Positions 28,011 to 40,667 of a DNA stretch of 64,000 bases are shown piece after piece. Source of the DNA: Odobenus rosmarus divergens (Eukaryota; Chordata; Mammalia; Carnivora; Odobenidae); the NCBI RefSeq assembly GCF_000321225.1, contig NW_004451508.1, forward strand, positions 1 through 64,000. The letters run 5' to 3'. The position numbers and the translations under genes are program-made. The notes beneath the pieces were generated by a model that worked only from the letters and a program-made list of their open reading frames with translations, had not been told where the DNA came from and did no database searches. How positions within the stretch are numbered: position 1 is the first letter of the stretch; every line of letters starts with the position of its first letter.

Positions 28011-28760
28011 ACGCGGCTCGGTCTCAACTTGTCCCAGGGCAGCTAGGGCCTGCTTCAGTGGGCGCGGGGATAGCGCTGAGCGGGGCAAGGCGGCGGGGCA
28101 CGGAGCCAACCTGGGGACCCAGATCAAGTCATTACCCCGAATTCAGGAGATCGGCGGGTGGTTCGCTAAAGGAAACTTACAGGGAGCCCCAAATGGGTTT
28201 TCAGCATCGCTCTACTTGTGCTTTAGTTCTGGAGTTTTTGGTTAAAATCTCCCGTAAGTTTGAGAACAATATAGTCTAGTGGTTCCTGTTTATTCCAAGC
28301 AAAGATGGGGCGGGTGGAGGATGCAGGATGGGATCCCTCTGGGTTTGGGAAGAATCTGGAGTGGACTGGAAATCCCCCAAATACGGGACGCGATGGGCAA
28401 GACCCAAATCCTTAAAAGGGAAGGGGACAGACTGAATGGGTGTACAGAGAAGGCGTGGCATTTTGTAATACTTATGTCCTGTTTCTCCCTCTTCTTCCCT
28501 CTCAAGCCTTTCTCAAAACCAACAGAAACAAATTATCTACAGAAAAATTTGGTTTAATAAAAAGGAGAAAAGCGGCCGAGAAGGGTGGAAACATATTTTC
28601 CTACACTCTACATTAGGGGTTGATTGTTAGGTCTTTCTCAGTATCCAGTGCTTCTCTTGAGCTATAAGGAGTGTGCTTTAATAACACTTAATGTCAGGGT
28701 TTAGGTTATGCAGTTTGAAGAAGTGTTTTAGTTGGAGAACAAATATATATACATATATAT

Positions 28761-29095
28761 ACAGTTGACCCTTGAACACTGTGGTTGTTAGGGGCAACGA
28801 CTCCCCACACAGTTGAAAATCTGCATTATAACTTGAATGGCCAAAACCTTAACTACTAATAGCCTACTGTTGGCCAGGAGCCTTACCAATGACACAGACA
28901 GTGGACTAACACATATATTGTATGTTGTATGTATTATATAATGTATTCTTATCGTAAGCTAGAAAAAAGAAAATGTTACTAAGAAAATCATAATGAAGAG
29001 AAAATAAATTTACAGTATCCTAGTGTATTTATCAAAAAAATTTGGATGTAACTGAATTCCACATTTCAAACCTGTGTTTTTCAAGGGTCAACTGT
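28761..29095. mobile_element. MITE with terminal inverted repeats
   Basis: CAGTTGACCCTTGAA at the left end is exactly inverted at the right end (TTCAAGGGTCAACTG, 29080-29094). TA dinucleotides flank both ends, as for Tc1/mariner-type non-autonomous elements. No transposase frame. Confidence 0.8.
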
Positions 29096-31160
29096 ATGTA
29101 GAGATTTAAGGAAATTAATTCAGAAATGTTTCTAAAATTTTCTTTTTTTAATTGCATAAGAAACACTCATTGTAGAAAGTATATTTTAGAAAATGAACAC
29201 CCCTGTCCTCTCCCTCCTCTTTTCTAAGGATATCTTTATATATATATATATATTTTTCTTTTTACAGAAATGGAGTCATAGTGCATGTCAATTTGTACTT
29301 AGTTAAAATTAAATTGATAATCTTCATAGAAGCAAAATCAGACAAATATTTTTAAAAGTCAACTTCTTAAAAATTTCATTTTATGTCCTTTGAAAAGTAG
29401 AGTCCTTTTCATCTCACACACAGCTAAGGGCCCAAAGTTCTCAGGTGGTTACAAAAGTGTACTGCATATGGCTGGACTTTGGTTTTTTGTTTTATCCTTA
29501 AAAAAAAAAAAAAGTAATCATGGTGGTCCATACAAGCGTTATCCACATGTGGAAATAAATGAAGACCACCCACATGATACAAAAAGAAGACAATTCAAAA
29601 ACAGACTGAGGAAAAGCTTTAATTATGAAAAAAAGAGGGAGGCTTCTGTAAGAGGCTCTTGTCATGGGGAGGCTGGAGGATGAATACCTAGAAATGGAAC
29701 CTCATTTATGTGATTGGTTTGGGGAGAATATTTGGATTTCTCTGGTTTGTCCTGGGTTGGAAGTGGAGGCAAAGATAAATGGATAGCCATTCAGCAAGTC
29801 CTGAGAGGTTGCCTGAGAGATTTCTTTCGTGGGTCAGAGTTCTTTGTCATGTAAAGTCTGGCCATTGTTTGCTTGTTTACTCAGTCAATCACAAGAAATC
29901 TAAATTATTCTAGCACGTGGGTTTTACAGCTGCCCTGGGGTCACAGCTCCATAAGATTGCACAGGGTGGAAAAACCTGCTACGGTGTGAATGTCTGCACC
30001 TTAGGCAATAGTCTGGCGGGAGGCTGCCTGGCAGGTGCGGATCCAAAGAACGGCATCACCTTTGCTTGTTGGAATGTGATACAAAATCAATGGAGGATAA
30101 GATGGTCTCTATTGCAAATATGCTCAAAACCTAAAATTAAATCAAGAAAAATCTAAATTCAGAAGTATAGGATAAAGCCATTTAAGCAAGAGAGTGGAAG
30201 ATACTGCTCCAACTCATACCATGTACTTATACATAATCTGTTAAAGAATGCATTACAAAAATGTGCATTACTAACCATTGTGTTCCTTTTCTTCTTATTC
30301 TATTGCTCTTCTTTTGCAAAATAACTTAGATGGGTGCTAATATTAAAATAGTCACCTTTTAGTCAAGCAACCAAGACTTAGCTCTGCCTTTGATAAAATT
30401 CAGTTGTCAGAATTTCCCAATTCTTATTTAAAATGCAGTCTCTGTGAAAGTATATTCTCATGTGCCTGTCTAGATTTCTTTGGCTTACCAGTAAAACAGG
30501 ATATAATTCTTTACCTCATCTCTGGAAGTTTTAAACAATGGGGTAATGAGCATAACAACCGCTCCAATTTGTTTCAATTCAATGAGCCAAGACTTATTCT
30601 TAAAAACGTTGTCCAGACAACTGTCCATTTGTAAAATGGTTTATTATAATTTATAATTTTATGAAAAAGAGTCTGTTTATGATTAGATGTTCACATGAAG
30701 CCACTTTTGAAATAATTTTTCTTTTTTTTTTTTTTTTTTTTGAGCTACTGTAACCTTGTCTATCCTATACGGTTAAATAGCCAATTCCTTAAGTAAATCA
30801 ATTAACAAGAATTAATTAAACTTTTCCTTTGTGCTCATTGTCCTCTCCTGGTGTAGTTTGTGCATTTACTTAGACACATGCTGCTTGTAACTTCACTAAC
30901 AGCTTTAATGAAGCTCAGCCTTTCCATTTTAAAATGAGATTAACTACAATAATCTTGATTTTACAGCATGTGAGCACAGCCATGACCAATATCATTGAAA
31001 TGAGATTATGGCAAAGCATCTTGATGTAGTGGGTAACAAAAGAGCTGACCTTGTGGGATTTTCCCCACCACCAAGACTATAATCCACAAACTCTCCTTTG
31101 GTTGCCAGAAGATCTTTTCCTCAAATCTGAAAAAAAAAAAACAGTCTTTTCATGAAACAA
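29096..31160. other. No gene recognised
   Basis: A+T-rich. Open frames at 29390-29683, 29917-30156 and 30404-30634 (+) are short, lack splice context and resemble nothing known to me. A T homopolymer is at 30723-30740. Confidence 0.45.
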
Positions 31161-31176
31161 GATGTATCAGTTTCTT

Positions 31177-31391
31177 TTTTTTTTTTAAAGATAATTATTC
31201 TTTTTTTTAAGGTTTTTATTTATTTATTTGATAGAGAGACAGCAAGAGCAGGAACACAAGCAAGAGTGGCAGAGGGAGAAGCAGGCTTCCTGCTGAGCAG
31301 GGAGCCTGATGTGGGGCTCGATCCCAGGACCCTGGGATCATGACCTGAGCTGAAGGCAGACACTTAATGACTGAGCCACCCAGGTGCCCCG
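31177..31391 (-). mobile_element. CAN-SINE at the edge of an MLT1 LTR
   Basis: GATGTATCAGTTTCTT (31161-31176) is repeated as GACGTATCAGTTTCTT (from 31393). The T tract is broken by AAAGATAATTATTC. Confidence 0.92.
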
Positions 31392-32062
31392 AGACGTATC
31401 AGTTTCTTATGGCTGCTGTAACACATTTCCACGAAGTTGGTGGCTTAAAACAACAGGAATTTTTTCTCTCACAGTTGTGGAGGGCAGAAGTACAGAATCG
31501 CATCACTTGGGTTGAAAACCAGGGCACCTGGGTGGCTCAGTTGGTTAAGCGTCTGCCTTCAGCTCAGGACATGATCCCAGGGTCCTGGGATCGAGCCCCG
31601 CATCAGGCTCCCTGCCCAGCAGGAAGCCTGCTTCTCCCTCTCCCACTCCCCTTGCTGTGTTCCCTCTCTCACTGTGTCTCTCTCTATCAAATAAATAAAT
31701 AAAATCTTTAAAAAAAAAAAAGAAAGAAAGAAAACCGGTTGTCCTAGGACTGTGCTCCCTCTGGAGGCTCTAGGGGAGAACCTGTTCTCTTCCAGCTTTA
31801 GCCACTCCTTGGCTTGGCTTGTGGCACATCACCCAATCTCTGCCTCTGTGGTCACATTGCCTTCTCCTCTTTAGTCTGTGTCAAATTTCCCTCTACCTCC
31901 CTCTTATAAGAACCCTTGTGATGGCATTTAAGCCCATCCAGATAATCCCTCTCAAAATCCTTAATCACATTTGTGAAATCTTTGCCACAGTAAGGTAACA
32001 TTTACAGGTTCCAAGAATTAAGATCTGATATCTTTGGGGGGCATTATTTAGTCAGCTGCAAC
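31392..32062 (-). mobile_element. MLT1-type LTR (ERVL-MaLR)
   Basis: Reverse orientation: GTATCAGTTTCTTATGGCTG, GTGGCTTAAAACAACAG and TTATAAGAACCCTTGTGATG are MLT1-class landmarks. Interrupted by a SINE at 31522-31729. Confidence 0.75.
31522..31729 (+). mobile_element. CAN-SINE inside the MLT1 LTR
   Basis: GGGCACCTGGGTGGCTCAG head and long A/AAAG tail; GAAAACC repeats at both ends. Confidence 0.92.
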
Positions 32063-32639
32063 ATGGCATAAATAAAAACTAGTTTCTCGACAAGGCTGAT
32101 CAAAACTTTGTGTTTAACATCTTTAGACTGGCTTGACTAGGACAGCTAGGCCCTAAAGTCTTTGTGAACTTCCCACGCTGTAAATTTGCTCATGTCCCTT
32201 ACTACAGACATTTCCTGCCTTGACTCTCCTGTTAGTGCAATGTTTGACACAGTTTGTTACGTTTCCAGACTCCCCCACAGCAGTTTTTATTACCTCTTCC
32301 TTCCCTAACCCCCTCTTTCCACAGCCACCTATTCCAGGGTCTCCGCATATAAAAGCATTGCTCACCTTCCTGAAGACATTTCTGGTTTGAGCTTTGAACA
32401 TCTCCCTAGGGCAATTGTCTCCATTAATACAGTCTTTCCTTACAAATGTAGGTTCTTGCATTTTTTTCCCCTGACACCCTGAATCATTTTGGTAAGATCC
32501 CCTCCCTATGGTAATATCATTTGTGCTATTAAGAGTCAGCTTGCACATACATCTGCCAGGGGTTTGTTCCACAGGAAAGGCATCTCCATATAAGAGTACT
32601 CATTACTCCTGGAAACTAAAGTATTACTAGAAAAGATTC

Positions 32640-32783
32640 CTGCAATGATGATAATTGTGATGATGATAATGATGATAGTGACCACAATGAGGAGAGCAAC
32701 AGCTAAATAACGTGTAGGTGCCAGGCACTGTTCTGAGCATGTTCTAGCTGCTCTGTCATTTATTCTTTACAACAACCCTGGGA
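32640..32783 (+). repeat. (GAT)n-like tract and MIR-like fragment
   Basis: GATGATAATTGTGATGATGA simple repeat, then GTGCCAGGCACTGTTCTGAG typical of MIR. Confidence 0.6.
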
Positions 32784-33161
32784 CAGTGATTCTCAAACTT
32801 TTTTTTTTTTAAAGATTTATTTTATTTATTTATTCATGAGAGACAGAGGGAGAGAGAGAGAGAGGCAGAGGGAGAAGCAGGCTCCCCGGTGAGCAGGGAG
32901 CCTGATGCGGAACTCGATCCCAGGACCCTGAGACCATGACCTGAGCCGAAGGCAGACGCTTAACCATCTGAGCCACCCAGGCGCCCACAAACTTGAGTGA
33001 GCATCTGAATTACCTGGGGACTTGTGAAAACTGATTGCTGACCTCCATCCCCCGAGTTTCTGATGCAGTGGGTCTGGCAGGGGTTCGAGAATTTGCTTCT
33101 CTAACAAATTCCCAAGCAATGCTGATTCCACTGGTTAGAGGACCCACTTTGAGAACCACTG
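32784..33161 (-). mobile_element. MER5A DNA transposon, split by a SINE
   Basis: Terminal CAGTGATTCTCAAACTT and, at the far end, TTTGAGAACCACTG (inverted repeats). Middle landmark GAGTTTCTGATGCAGTGGGT. A non-autonomous hAT-Charlie element. Confidence 0.88.
32801..32986 (-). mobile_element. CAN-SINE inside MER5A
   Basis: Inserted after the first 17 bp of MER5A; CAAACTT is repeated at both ends. Confidence 0.93.
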
Positions 33162-34190
33162 CCCTAGGAGATGGGTGCTATTGTACACCCCATTTTATAG
33201 ATGAAGGTGGTCACAGCATGGGGTATGCAAAATCAAGGGTGATTCAGGTTCCTCTCTAGAGTGAAGAAAGAGCTTAAATGTATTTTAGGACAGCAGGGTT
33301 TAGAAAAGGAAGCTGGGCTTTGGGGGACATAGCCCTCTTCCCTCAGCCCTAGCCCCCATCAGTTACTTGGCAAACTGGACTCTGGGTGCCAGGGGGCAGC
33401 AGGAGAAGTGGAAAGTGAGCACAGAGGCCATAGTGAGATAAAGTGTCAAAGCTCCCTAGGGCCAGCCTCTCCACTTGGACTTCAGTGTAGTTTTACCTGG
33501 CATCAGGCTGAAAGGAGGGGAAGACAGGTGAGCCATGCAGAAGGCATTGCTGCCCTCACTGGGCTGGGCCTCCACATCTTTCTGCCCAGCCAGCTTCCAG
33601 GAAGACATTTTGCCCTGTGCCTCTTGGGTGTTTCCTTGCTTGATCATTTCTCGAAAACAAAAGCTCTGTTACCTTAGCTGTGATCAATTCATTGTCAGAT
33701 TTTAAGCCTACCTCTGATGACAATGCTTCAGTGACTCAATGGCTTTGAGAAGCTAAGGTATTAAAAAAGTGAGGTTCATTCATTCACTAATTCTAGAAAC
33801 ACATAGAAAAAAACCATTCCTTTTAAAAAAAATTTGAGACCATAAAAAGGAAATAAAACTGTGCAATCAGACATTCCTAATTCCTTATATGATTCCCTCA
33901 AAACCAAAACCAGGGAAATTTTTTCAATAGAAGCTTTGGTAATTTTGCTGAGTCACTGACTCCACTCTGGTAGTTTACGTTTGTTTTCTCTTTTGTCATG
34001 TGTGTTCCCTCTCTACCCTCGCCCATCCACCACCGCACCACCCAACGGTTGCTGCCTTCTTATCTTAGTTTTGCAGACCTGTAACTGTGGTCTTGAGTAC
34101 ATCTAAACTTTATCCTCAAATCCATAGCATCCACTGAAGAACCCAGCTTTTAGTTTTGAGAACTAACTCACCCTGTGAATAAGGAATCTG
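33162..34190. other. No gene recognised
   Basis: Moderate G+C around 33300-33650 with short frames on both strands (33408-33677 +, 33647-33456 -). No domain or splice pattern recognised. Confidence 0.45.
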
Positions 34191-34377
34191 GGGCGCCTGG
34201 GTGGCTCAGTTGGTTAAGCCTTTGTCTTCAGCTTAGGTCATGATCCTGAAGTCCCGGAATCTAGTGCCACATCAGGCTCCCTGTTCAGCAGGGAGTCTGC
34301 TTCTCCCTCTGCCCCTCACCCTGCTCGTGCTCTCTCTCTCTCTCTCTCAAATATATAAATAAAATCTTAAAAAAAAA
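34191..34377 (+). mobile_element. CAN-SINE
   Basis: AAGGAATCTG at 34181-34190 is repeated after the A tail (34378-34387). Confidence 0.93.
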
Positions 34378-34387
34378 AAGGAATCTG

Positions 34388-36000
34388 ATTTTTCTTCAAG
34401 ACACTGCTAACATGGTCAGATGAACTAGCATGTAAGAGTTCAGTATAGAATAGACAGTTCTGATCCAAAGAAGCAACAACTACTTCTTTTAAAATGCATT
34501 TTATTATTAACAGAATCCTGTGCCCAGATGATGTTCTTCTTATCCTCCTCTAGGAGAATAAATCAGGCACATTGCTGAATGCCCTGTTCTGCCCAGCGTG
34601 TAGCCCCACTGCACACTGAATTAGTATGGGTTGGAGACTGGTTTCCTGCCTGAGTGTTTCCTTGCCCTTCATCCCAGGTTTCTCATCCAGGGAACAAGAT
34701 CACACAAGGTGGTGATTCCAAAGCTATTTAGCATCTACACTGTGGATACGGCATGTGTGTGTCTTCTAAATCTACCCACTGCTGTGTGCAGTGCCCTACC
34801 CCGTGGCAAATACTTTCCCAGTTTGTAAATTTCATGTGCTCAGTGTAGACGTTATTGAATCCTCTCAAATAAAAAAAAAAGAGAGAGTTGGGAGCCTCCT
34901 GCAGGAACATTATACTTCGGCTGCCTCAAGTATTTGTCAATGGGCTGCAGATTATAAGTGTGTTTAATTTTATCTACATTTCCTTCTGGAAGTTAGGTTA
35001 TTGATAAGAATGCTTTTTTCTTGTAAATCACTAAGACATTTGTAAACTGAGGGAGACTCCTGTCTTGCAGGACTATAATCTCGATAAAGTTAACCATTTG
35101 TTTTTCCCTCCCTTAGCTTTAGGGCAGCCAAGGGTGCGTGAGGAATGTCACACAGATCCCACCCAGGAGTTGGGGGGAGGGGGCTGTGGGGTGTCAGCTT
35201 ATGCTTTGTCCTCAGCTTGCCCTCTGCTCCCCCATCAGCTGGATTCAGGAAATGATGTTTTGCTATTCATTCATTTTATGAATCCTTACTGAGTTCCTTT
35301 TATGTCAGGTCCTGTGCGGAGGAATCAAAGATGAACAAACACTGATACACTCCCTGCACTGGGGAAGCTTACATCCAATGAAGCAGTAGGTATGAATCAA
35401 ATATTACCTTTGGATAATATATAGACTTGTGCTTTCTGTCTTTGCCATTGACCTAAAAATCTTGGCAGTTTCTCATCTTGTGGGTCCCCAAGTAGTGAGG
35501 TTTCCATGTAGCCATCCCATCCCCCTGATAGCGGGAGCCTGAGAAACTACAGCAGCCTCCTCTTCTCCAGATTTCATTAGGAAAAAGAGAAGTCCCGAAA
35601 GATCATGGATCAAATGTGCCTGGTTGATTCAGGTATTTCTGTTCAAACTCTAGGACCCATTATCTGTCACCTGGTTCAGCTCTAGCTCATTCTATTGTGA
35701 CCTGTTGTCTGGTCTCTATTTTCAAGAAGTCGACTCATTGCACCATTGATCCTATCTGCCTCTCTGCACAAAGAGTCCCTGTGGTGACCTCACTGTTAAC
35801 CTTTTCAGGACCTCCTGTTGTTCACAGAGAAAACAAGGATTGGTAGAGAACAGGCAGAGGCATGTGGTGCAAACTTTGAAGTTTTAACCAAAACAACATC
35901 AGTAGCTTAGGGTTCTTTCTCAGGAGGCAAAATGTTCATCTGAACAGAATGGGCAAGAAATCCATCCCGTGCCCACCACCAAAGGAATTGGTAAAATGTC
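34388..36000. other. No gene recognised; L2 fragment near 35260-35390
   Basis: TTCATTCATTTTATGAATCC ... CACTGGGGAAGCTTACATCC is an L2-like pattern. The remainder has no recognisable coding frame; 34631-34828 (+) is a chance frame. Confidence 0.5.
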
Positions 36001-36620
36001 TAGGATCATAAATGGTATCAAATAATATAAACTCTTCTATTTTAGGTTTAATACTATAGCATAGATATCTTTCCATGACAGTACATAGAGCATTCCAGTG
36101 TTCACCCATACCATGATGGCTTTAATACTTTAGTATTTTCCTTTTCTCTTATTGATGAACATTTAGATTTTTTTTGTTTTTCATGTACAAACACTACTGC
36201 CAAAAAAACCCAACAAAAACAAAACAAAAAGCAAACACTACTGCAATGAATATTTTTGCACATGTATCTTTTCTTCTTTTAGAGAGAGGGAAAGAGAGAG
36301 AGATGGGAGGAGGGACAGAGGGAGAGGGAAAGAGAGAATCTCAAGCAGGCTCCATGCCCAGCACAAACTGACATGGGGCTTGATCTCACGACCCTGAGAT
36401 CATGACCTGAGCTGAAATCAAGAGGCAGACACCTAACTGACTGAGCCACCCGGGTGCCCCTTGCACATGTATCTTTATGAGTGTGTGCAAATATTATAAA
36501 ACTAACTTCTGAAAATGGAACTACTTGCTAAAGAAAGTTATTCCAATGTATATTCCCACCAGTAGTAAATGAAAATGTCCATTTCCTCAGAATTTGTAAA
36601 CCATCTCATTTATAAGCAAA
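36001..36620 (-). mobile_element. Old L1 3' UTR fragment, split by a SINE
   Basis: ATATCTTTCCATGACAGTAC and TTGATGAACATTTAGATTTT are reversed L1M 3' UTR landmarks. Confidence 0.65.
36271..36460 (-). mobile_element. CAN-SINE in old L1
   Basis: Duplication TTGCACATGTATCTT at 36256-36270 and 36461-36475, perfect. Confidence 0.95.
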
Positions 36621-36674
36621 ATGTGATCTAATTGCTGTTTTACAACATTGAGAACCCAATGTCCCAGAGACTTT

Positions 36675-36869
36675 TTTTTATTTTTTAAAGATTTTATTTA
36701 TTTATTTGACAGAGAAAGAGAGAGCACAAGCAGGGGGAGCGGCAGGCAGAGGGAAAAGCAGGCTCCCTGCTGAGCAAGGAGCCCGATGTGGGGCTCTATC
36801 CCAGGACCCCAGGATCATGACCTGAGCTGAAGGCAGATGCTTAACCGACTGAGCCACCCAGGCACCCCT
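36675..36869 (-). mobile_element. CAN-SINE
   Basis: AGAGACTTT before (from about 36666) and after (from about 36875). Ends ...CTGAGCCACCCAGGCACCCC. Confidence 0.92.
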
Positions 36870-37010
36870 GTGTGAGAGACTTTACATACACAGTAGAAAT
36901 GGATTTAATTTAGTTATTCCTCACAACAATCATGTGAGGTAAGAATTGTTAACCATTTTACAATTTAAAAACAAAGTGTGAGATAGCTGTGTGCCCTTAG
37001 GTAAATGATT
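36870..37010 (+). repeat. MIR-like fragment
   Basis: CTCACAACAATCATGTGAGGTAAG and TTTACAATTTAAAAACAAAG follow the MIR 3' pattern. Confidence 0.55.
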
Positions 37011-37144
37011 TAAGTACTAAATCATATAATATATGATTATATTATATACTACCACATATAATAAAGTGGTAGTATCCTCTTTATTATATGGAGGCGATGG
37101 TCTGTTTTATGTGCCATTCTGGGTCAGCTACAGTCCCTAGTTAT

Positions 37145-37480
37145 TCAATTAAACAGTAATCCAGGTGTTGGCTGTGCTGATAAAAGTCCCTATCAGTTGA
37201 CTTTAAATAAGGGAAATGATCCTAGATAGCCTAGGTGGGCCTGATAGGCAATCAGTTGAAAGATCTTAAGAGCATAGCTGAGTCCATCTTGAATTAAAAG
37301 AAATCCCATTTGTGGGCTTAGCTGTGCCAGAGAGTTGTAGCATGTTTCACTTGATGGCCTGCCCCACAGATTTTGGACTTGCCTAGCCAGTCCCACAATT
37401 GCATGAACTAATTCTTCACAATAAATCTCTTACTATATGTACCTCTTACTGGTTCTGCCTCTCTGGTTGAACACAATGGG
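37145..37480 (+). mobile_element. MLT2-like LTR fragment
   Basis: TCAGTTGACTTTAAATAAGG, CAATCAGTTGAAAGATCTTAAG, CAGATTTTGGACTTGCC and ACAATAAATCTCTTACTATA are the ordered landmarks of ERV-L LTRs. Confidence 0.72.
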
Positions 37481-37799
37481 GTGTGTTAAGAATTAAAAGT
37501 ACTATATAGCTGAAAAGTATCTTATGGTGCCTGTGAGTTGTGTGATGACATTTGTAAATGTAAGTGTAAATGTAAATGGTACATTTACAGTTTAAATGTG
37601 CTGGGGACGATGGCAGAATACAAGGAAATCTGAAAAGACCGGGTGCTGGGATGTGGTTCTACCATTAGCAGGCTGTATCATTTTGAATAAGTGACATAAT
37701 CTCTCTGTGGGCTTTCATTTCCTTCTTACTTGATGTAAAAGGAAGAAGTTACACCAGCTGGTCTCTAAAGACTTTTTCAGGCTAAAAAGTCTAAAATTA

Positions 37800-38255
37800 T
37801 GAGTTTGCTTTTTATACAAGTAGGCTTTAAAATCATTTTATTGTTGACTTTTAGGTATCATTTACAAACAATAAAATTTGTCAATTTTAAGTGGACGAGT
37901 TTTAACAAATGAATCCAGTAGTGTAACCACCGCATCACCCCACAAATTTCCCTTCCTGCCCCTTGCCACCCATCCCCTCCCCCAAGCCCTGCACTTGGCA
38001 ATCACTGCTTTTTGCCACTATAGCTTTGCCTTTATTCGAATTTCATATAAATGGCTCATACAGTCTATATTCTTTTGTGTCTGGGTTCTTTCACTTAGCA
38101 CAACACTTTCGAGATTCAGATCTTTGATTATTAGTGTATTTTGTTGTAATTTCATATTGCTTATTTGTATTTCTTCTAAAATAGACTGTTTATGTCCTTT
38201 GCCCGTTTTCTATTTGGTCATTGATCTTTTCATTATAAATTTATAGAAGTACATT
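37800..38255 (-). mobile_element. Ancient L1 3' UTR fragment
   Basis: TTTTGTGTCTGGGTTCTTTC, ACTTAGCACAACACTTTCGAG and TTTATGTCCTTTGCCCG are reversed L1M landmarks. The open frame 37878-38246 (+) arises from it. Confidence 0.7.
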
Positions 38256-40240
38256 TTTAAAAAGTCAGTGAATGATATGGAAGTTGACTTTATTTTTTCT
38301 AAAGCTGCTTGAGTGTCTTCTCGTACCAGATGGCCCACTTGAAACTGATGGCCATACACACTGCCATTTTTTCTCTCTCTGCCCCCTGGAGGTGCTTCCT
38401 CCTTTCCCCCTGTCAGCTTGTGGTGGAGGTACACATGATGGGCCTGTTTCTCATAGTGCCCAATACGGTGGGGCCTTGAGAGGGAAAGGAGAGGACAGAG
38501 CACCTGCTTCTACCCCTCCTCTTTGGCATCCATGTGGGGGGTGGTTTCCCAGTAGCAGAGGTATAGGCCTGGCCCTGCTCATTGTCCCTGAGCCTGTGCC
38601 CCCAGCCCTGGGACCAGAGACCCTTCATGGCCAAAGCCTGGATTTGCTGCAAACTGTGGCTAAGCCTCCCTGTAGTCCTGTGCACTAGGATGTAGCAAGG
38701 GCGAGGGAGGAACTGTCACCTTCATCTCATTCTGACTCATCATTTGCCATAAACACTCAGGAAGCCTCCACAGGGCAGGGCATTCTCCAAAGTGGCCACT
38801 TCCAAATCCTTAGTGAAAAGGGAACCCTGTGCAGGTCTATGGGCCTGGAGAACAAAAGGGTGATGGGAGAAGTACTGGGACAGGCAAGGTCACTCCAGCC
38901 CCAGAGGCTGCCCATGCCCCCGCAACATCTCCCCTTTCCCAGGCTGCACTGTCCTGTCAGGGTGCTGAGGAAGAGCCCATATTTCCTGCTGCCCCACGCT
39001 AGGCAGCTCGAAGGGCAAGCCTTGATCAACTGCACTGGGACAGATGTGTGCCTGGCTTCCCAGGGAGGTCTTGTAAACTACAGGGGTTAGGTTCTATTAG
39101 GTGACATCGTGTGATACCACTTCAGGTGCACCACCTGGTAAATGGGCTGTCCTGTACCAGTCTCAGTGCCTAACCACCAAGATCTCAGTCCCTGGGGAAA
39201 ATTCATCTTATTTTCCAAACAGCCTATTGGACATCTAAGGGCACACAATCTGCTTGTCAACTGGGGCTACCCTGTTTTAATCTCCTAGTAAGCTTTGAGT
39301 GAGCTTCTCAGACAGGCACTAGTGGACTCTGTTGTTCAGTTTTTTAATTCTGCCTCTATCTAGTACAAGGTAGAATGGAAGAAGATATACAGCAGCAAGA
39401 AATAATTTGAAATCAGAATGGTGACAATGACGAAAGATAGTCTTGGTTCAACTCCAGTGCCCAACTCAAATCTCTAATTAAAGCTAGTAAGTAAAAACAT
39501 TTGTATAACAGTTCTTTTCTGATAATTTCAAACATGTTTTTGTTCTAGGTTTTTCCTTGTTTTTTTTTTTTTTTATAGAACTCTTTGAAATTCCCATGGC
39601 TTCACCTACTGAATCTTCTTTGGAATCTTCAAATTCCCCAAATCTTTAGAGACTTGGTGGTCACTCACTGGCCAGGGGCATTGTAAAAGGATCTTGCAGA
39701 TTTCAGATTAGTGGTCAGCAAAAGCCATCCCAAACCTTTAGTCTGATTCTGTGATCCCCAGAGAGACTGGGAACCTTTCTCAGGGTCTTTCATGTGGAAA
39801 GACCATCTGCTCCATCCTCTGATGCAACACAAATAATCCCTGTGAAGCTCAACGGTGAGTTTCAATGAGTTTATTCTGCCATGTGTGACCCAGGTAGGCT
39901 TGGACTTATAGGTATGTTTGTGTTATGTTTCATATTCAGATGCACAGTTCCAATAGTTTACTTTATAAGTTGTACTCTTTGTCTTCCTTGTACTCTGTCA
40001 AGCACCAAGTACGGTGTCATCTCTGTGTGGATGCTTTACAAACTCTAATTGGTAGTGATCAGGATAATGATGTTGACAAATGACTCCACGAAACTGATGA
40101 ATCATTTGGTGGAAGAGACTGGGTACAGCAGTTATGTAATGTTGCTTCACCTAACAGGTAATGTTTCATACCTCAGAGCAACACAAAGTATTTTGCCTGT
40201 CAGTGTTACTATTTTCAGTCAGAGCCAAGAAGGCATCTCT
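38256..40240. other. No gene recognised; G+C-richer patch 38300-39090
   Basis: 38290-38690 has overlapping frames on both strands. Read on the minus strand, AATAAAGTCAACTTCC lies at the far end, which could mark a decayed retrocopy, but no parent gene is recognised. 39090-40240 shows nothing identifiable apart from a T homopolymer at 39559-39573. Confidence 0.45.
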
Positions 40241-40258
40241 GAAGAGAGTAGAACTTTT

Positions 40259-40649
40259 TCATTTTTTATTTTTATTTTTTTTAAAGATTTTATTTATTCA
40301 TGAGAGACAGAGAGAGAGAGAGAGAGGCAGAGGGAGAAGCGGGGTCCCAAGGAGCAGGGAGCCCGATGCGGGACTCGATCCCAGGACCCTGGGATCATGA
40401 CCTGAGCCGAAGGCAGACGCTTAACCATCTGAGCCACCCAGGCACCCGAACTTTTTCATTTTTTAAGGATTTATTTATTTTAGAGAGAGAAAAAGGGAGA
40501 GCATGAGTGGGGGGGAGGGGCAGAGGGAGAGAGAATATCCTCAAGCAGACTCTCCACTGAGCATGGGCCTTGGTGCAGCCTTGATCCCAGGACCCTGAGC
40601 TGAAATCAAGAGTTGGATGCTTAACTGACTGAGCCATCCAGGCATCCCC
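40259..40649 (-). mobile_element. CAN-SINE (outer, older) split by a younger SINE
   Basis: 18-bp duplication GAAGAGAGTAGAACTTTT at 40241-40258 and 40650-40667, perfect. The body is decayed (GAGCCATCCAGGCATCCC end). Confidence 0.93.
40268..40447 (-). mobile_element. CAN-SINE (inner, younger)
   Basis: 17-bp duplication GAACTTTTTCATTTTTT at 40251-40267 and 40448-40464. Both SINEs have the same orientation. Confidence 0.94.
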
Positions 40650-40667
40650 GAAGAGAGTAGAACTTTT

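Larger units (their letters stand above)
27230..28110. promoter_or_regulatory. CpG island at the CTSL 5' end
   Basis: A dense run of CpG dinucleotides and high G+C, in sharp contrast to the A+T-rich flanks. It covers exon 1, the core promoter and the first part of intron 1. Long open frames on both strands here lack homology and come from the G+C bias. Confidence 0.85.

Noticed and set aside
29390..30634. Three plus-strand frames divergent from CTSL as a bidirectional partner gene
   Set aside because: Each is short and A+T-rich, with no consistent splice sites or recognisable domain.
38290..38690. Possible processed gene on the minus strand (overlapping frames, AATAAA-like end)
   Set aside because: No parent protein recognised, no A tail or target duplication seen, and frames overlap on both strands.
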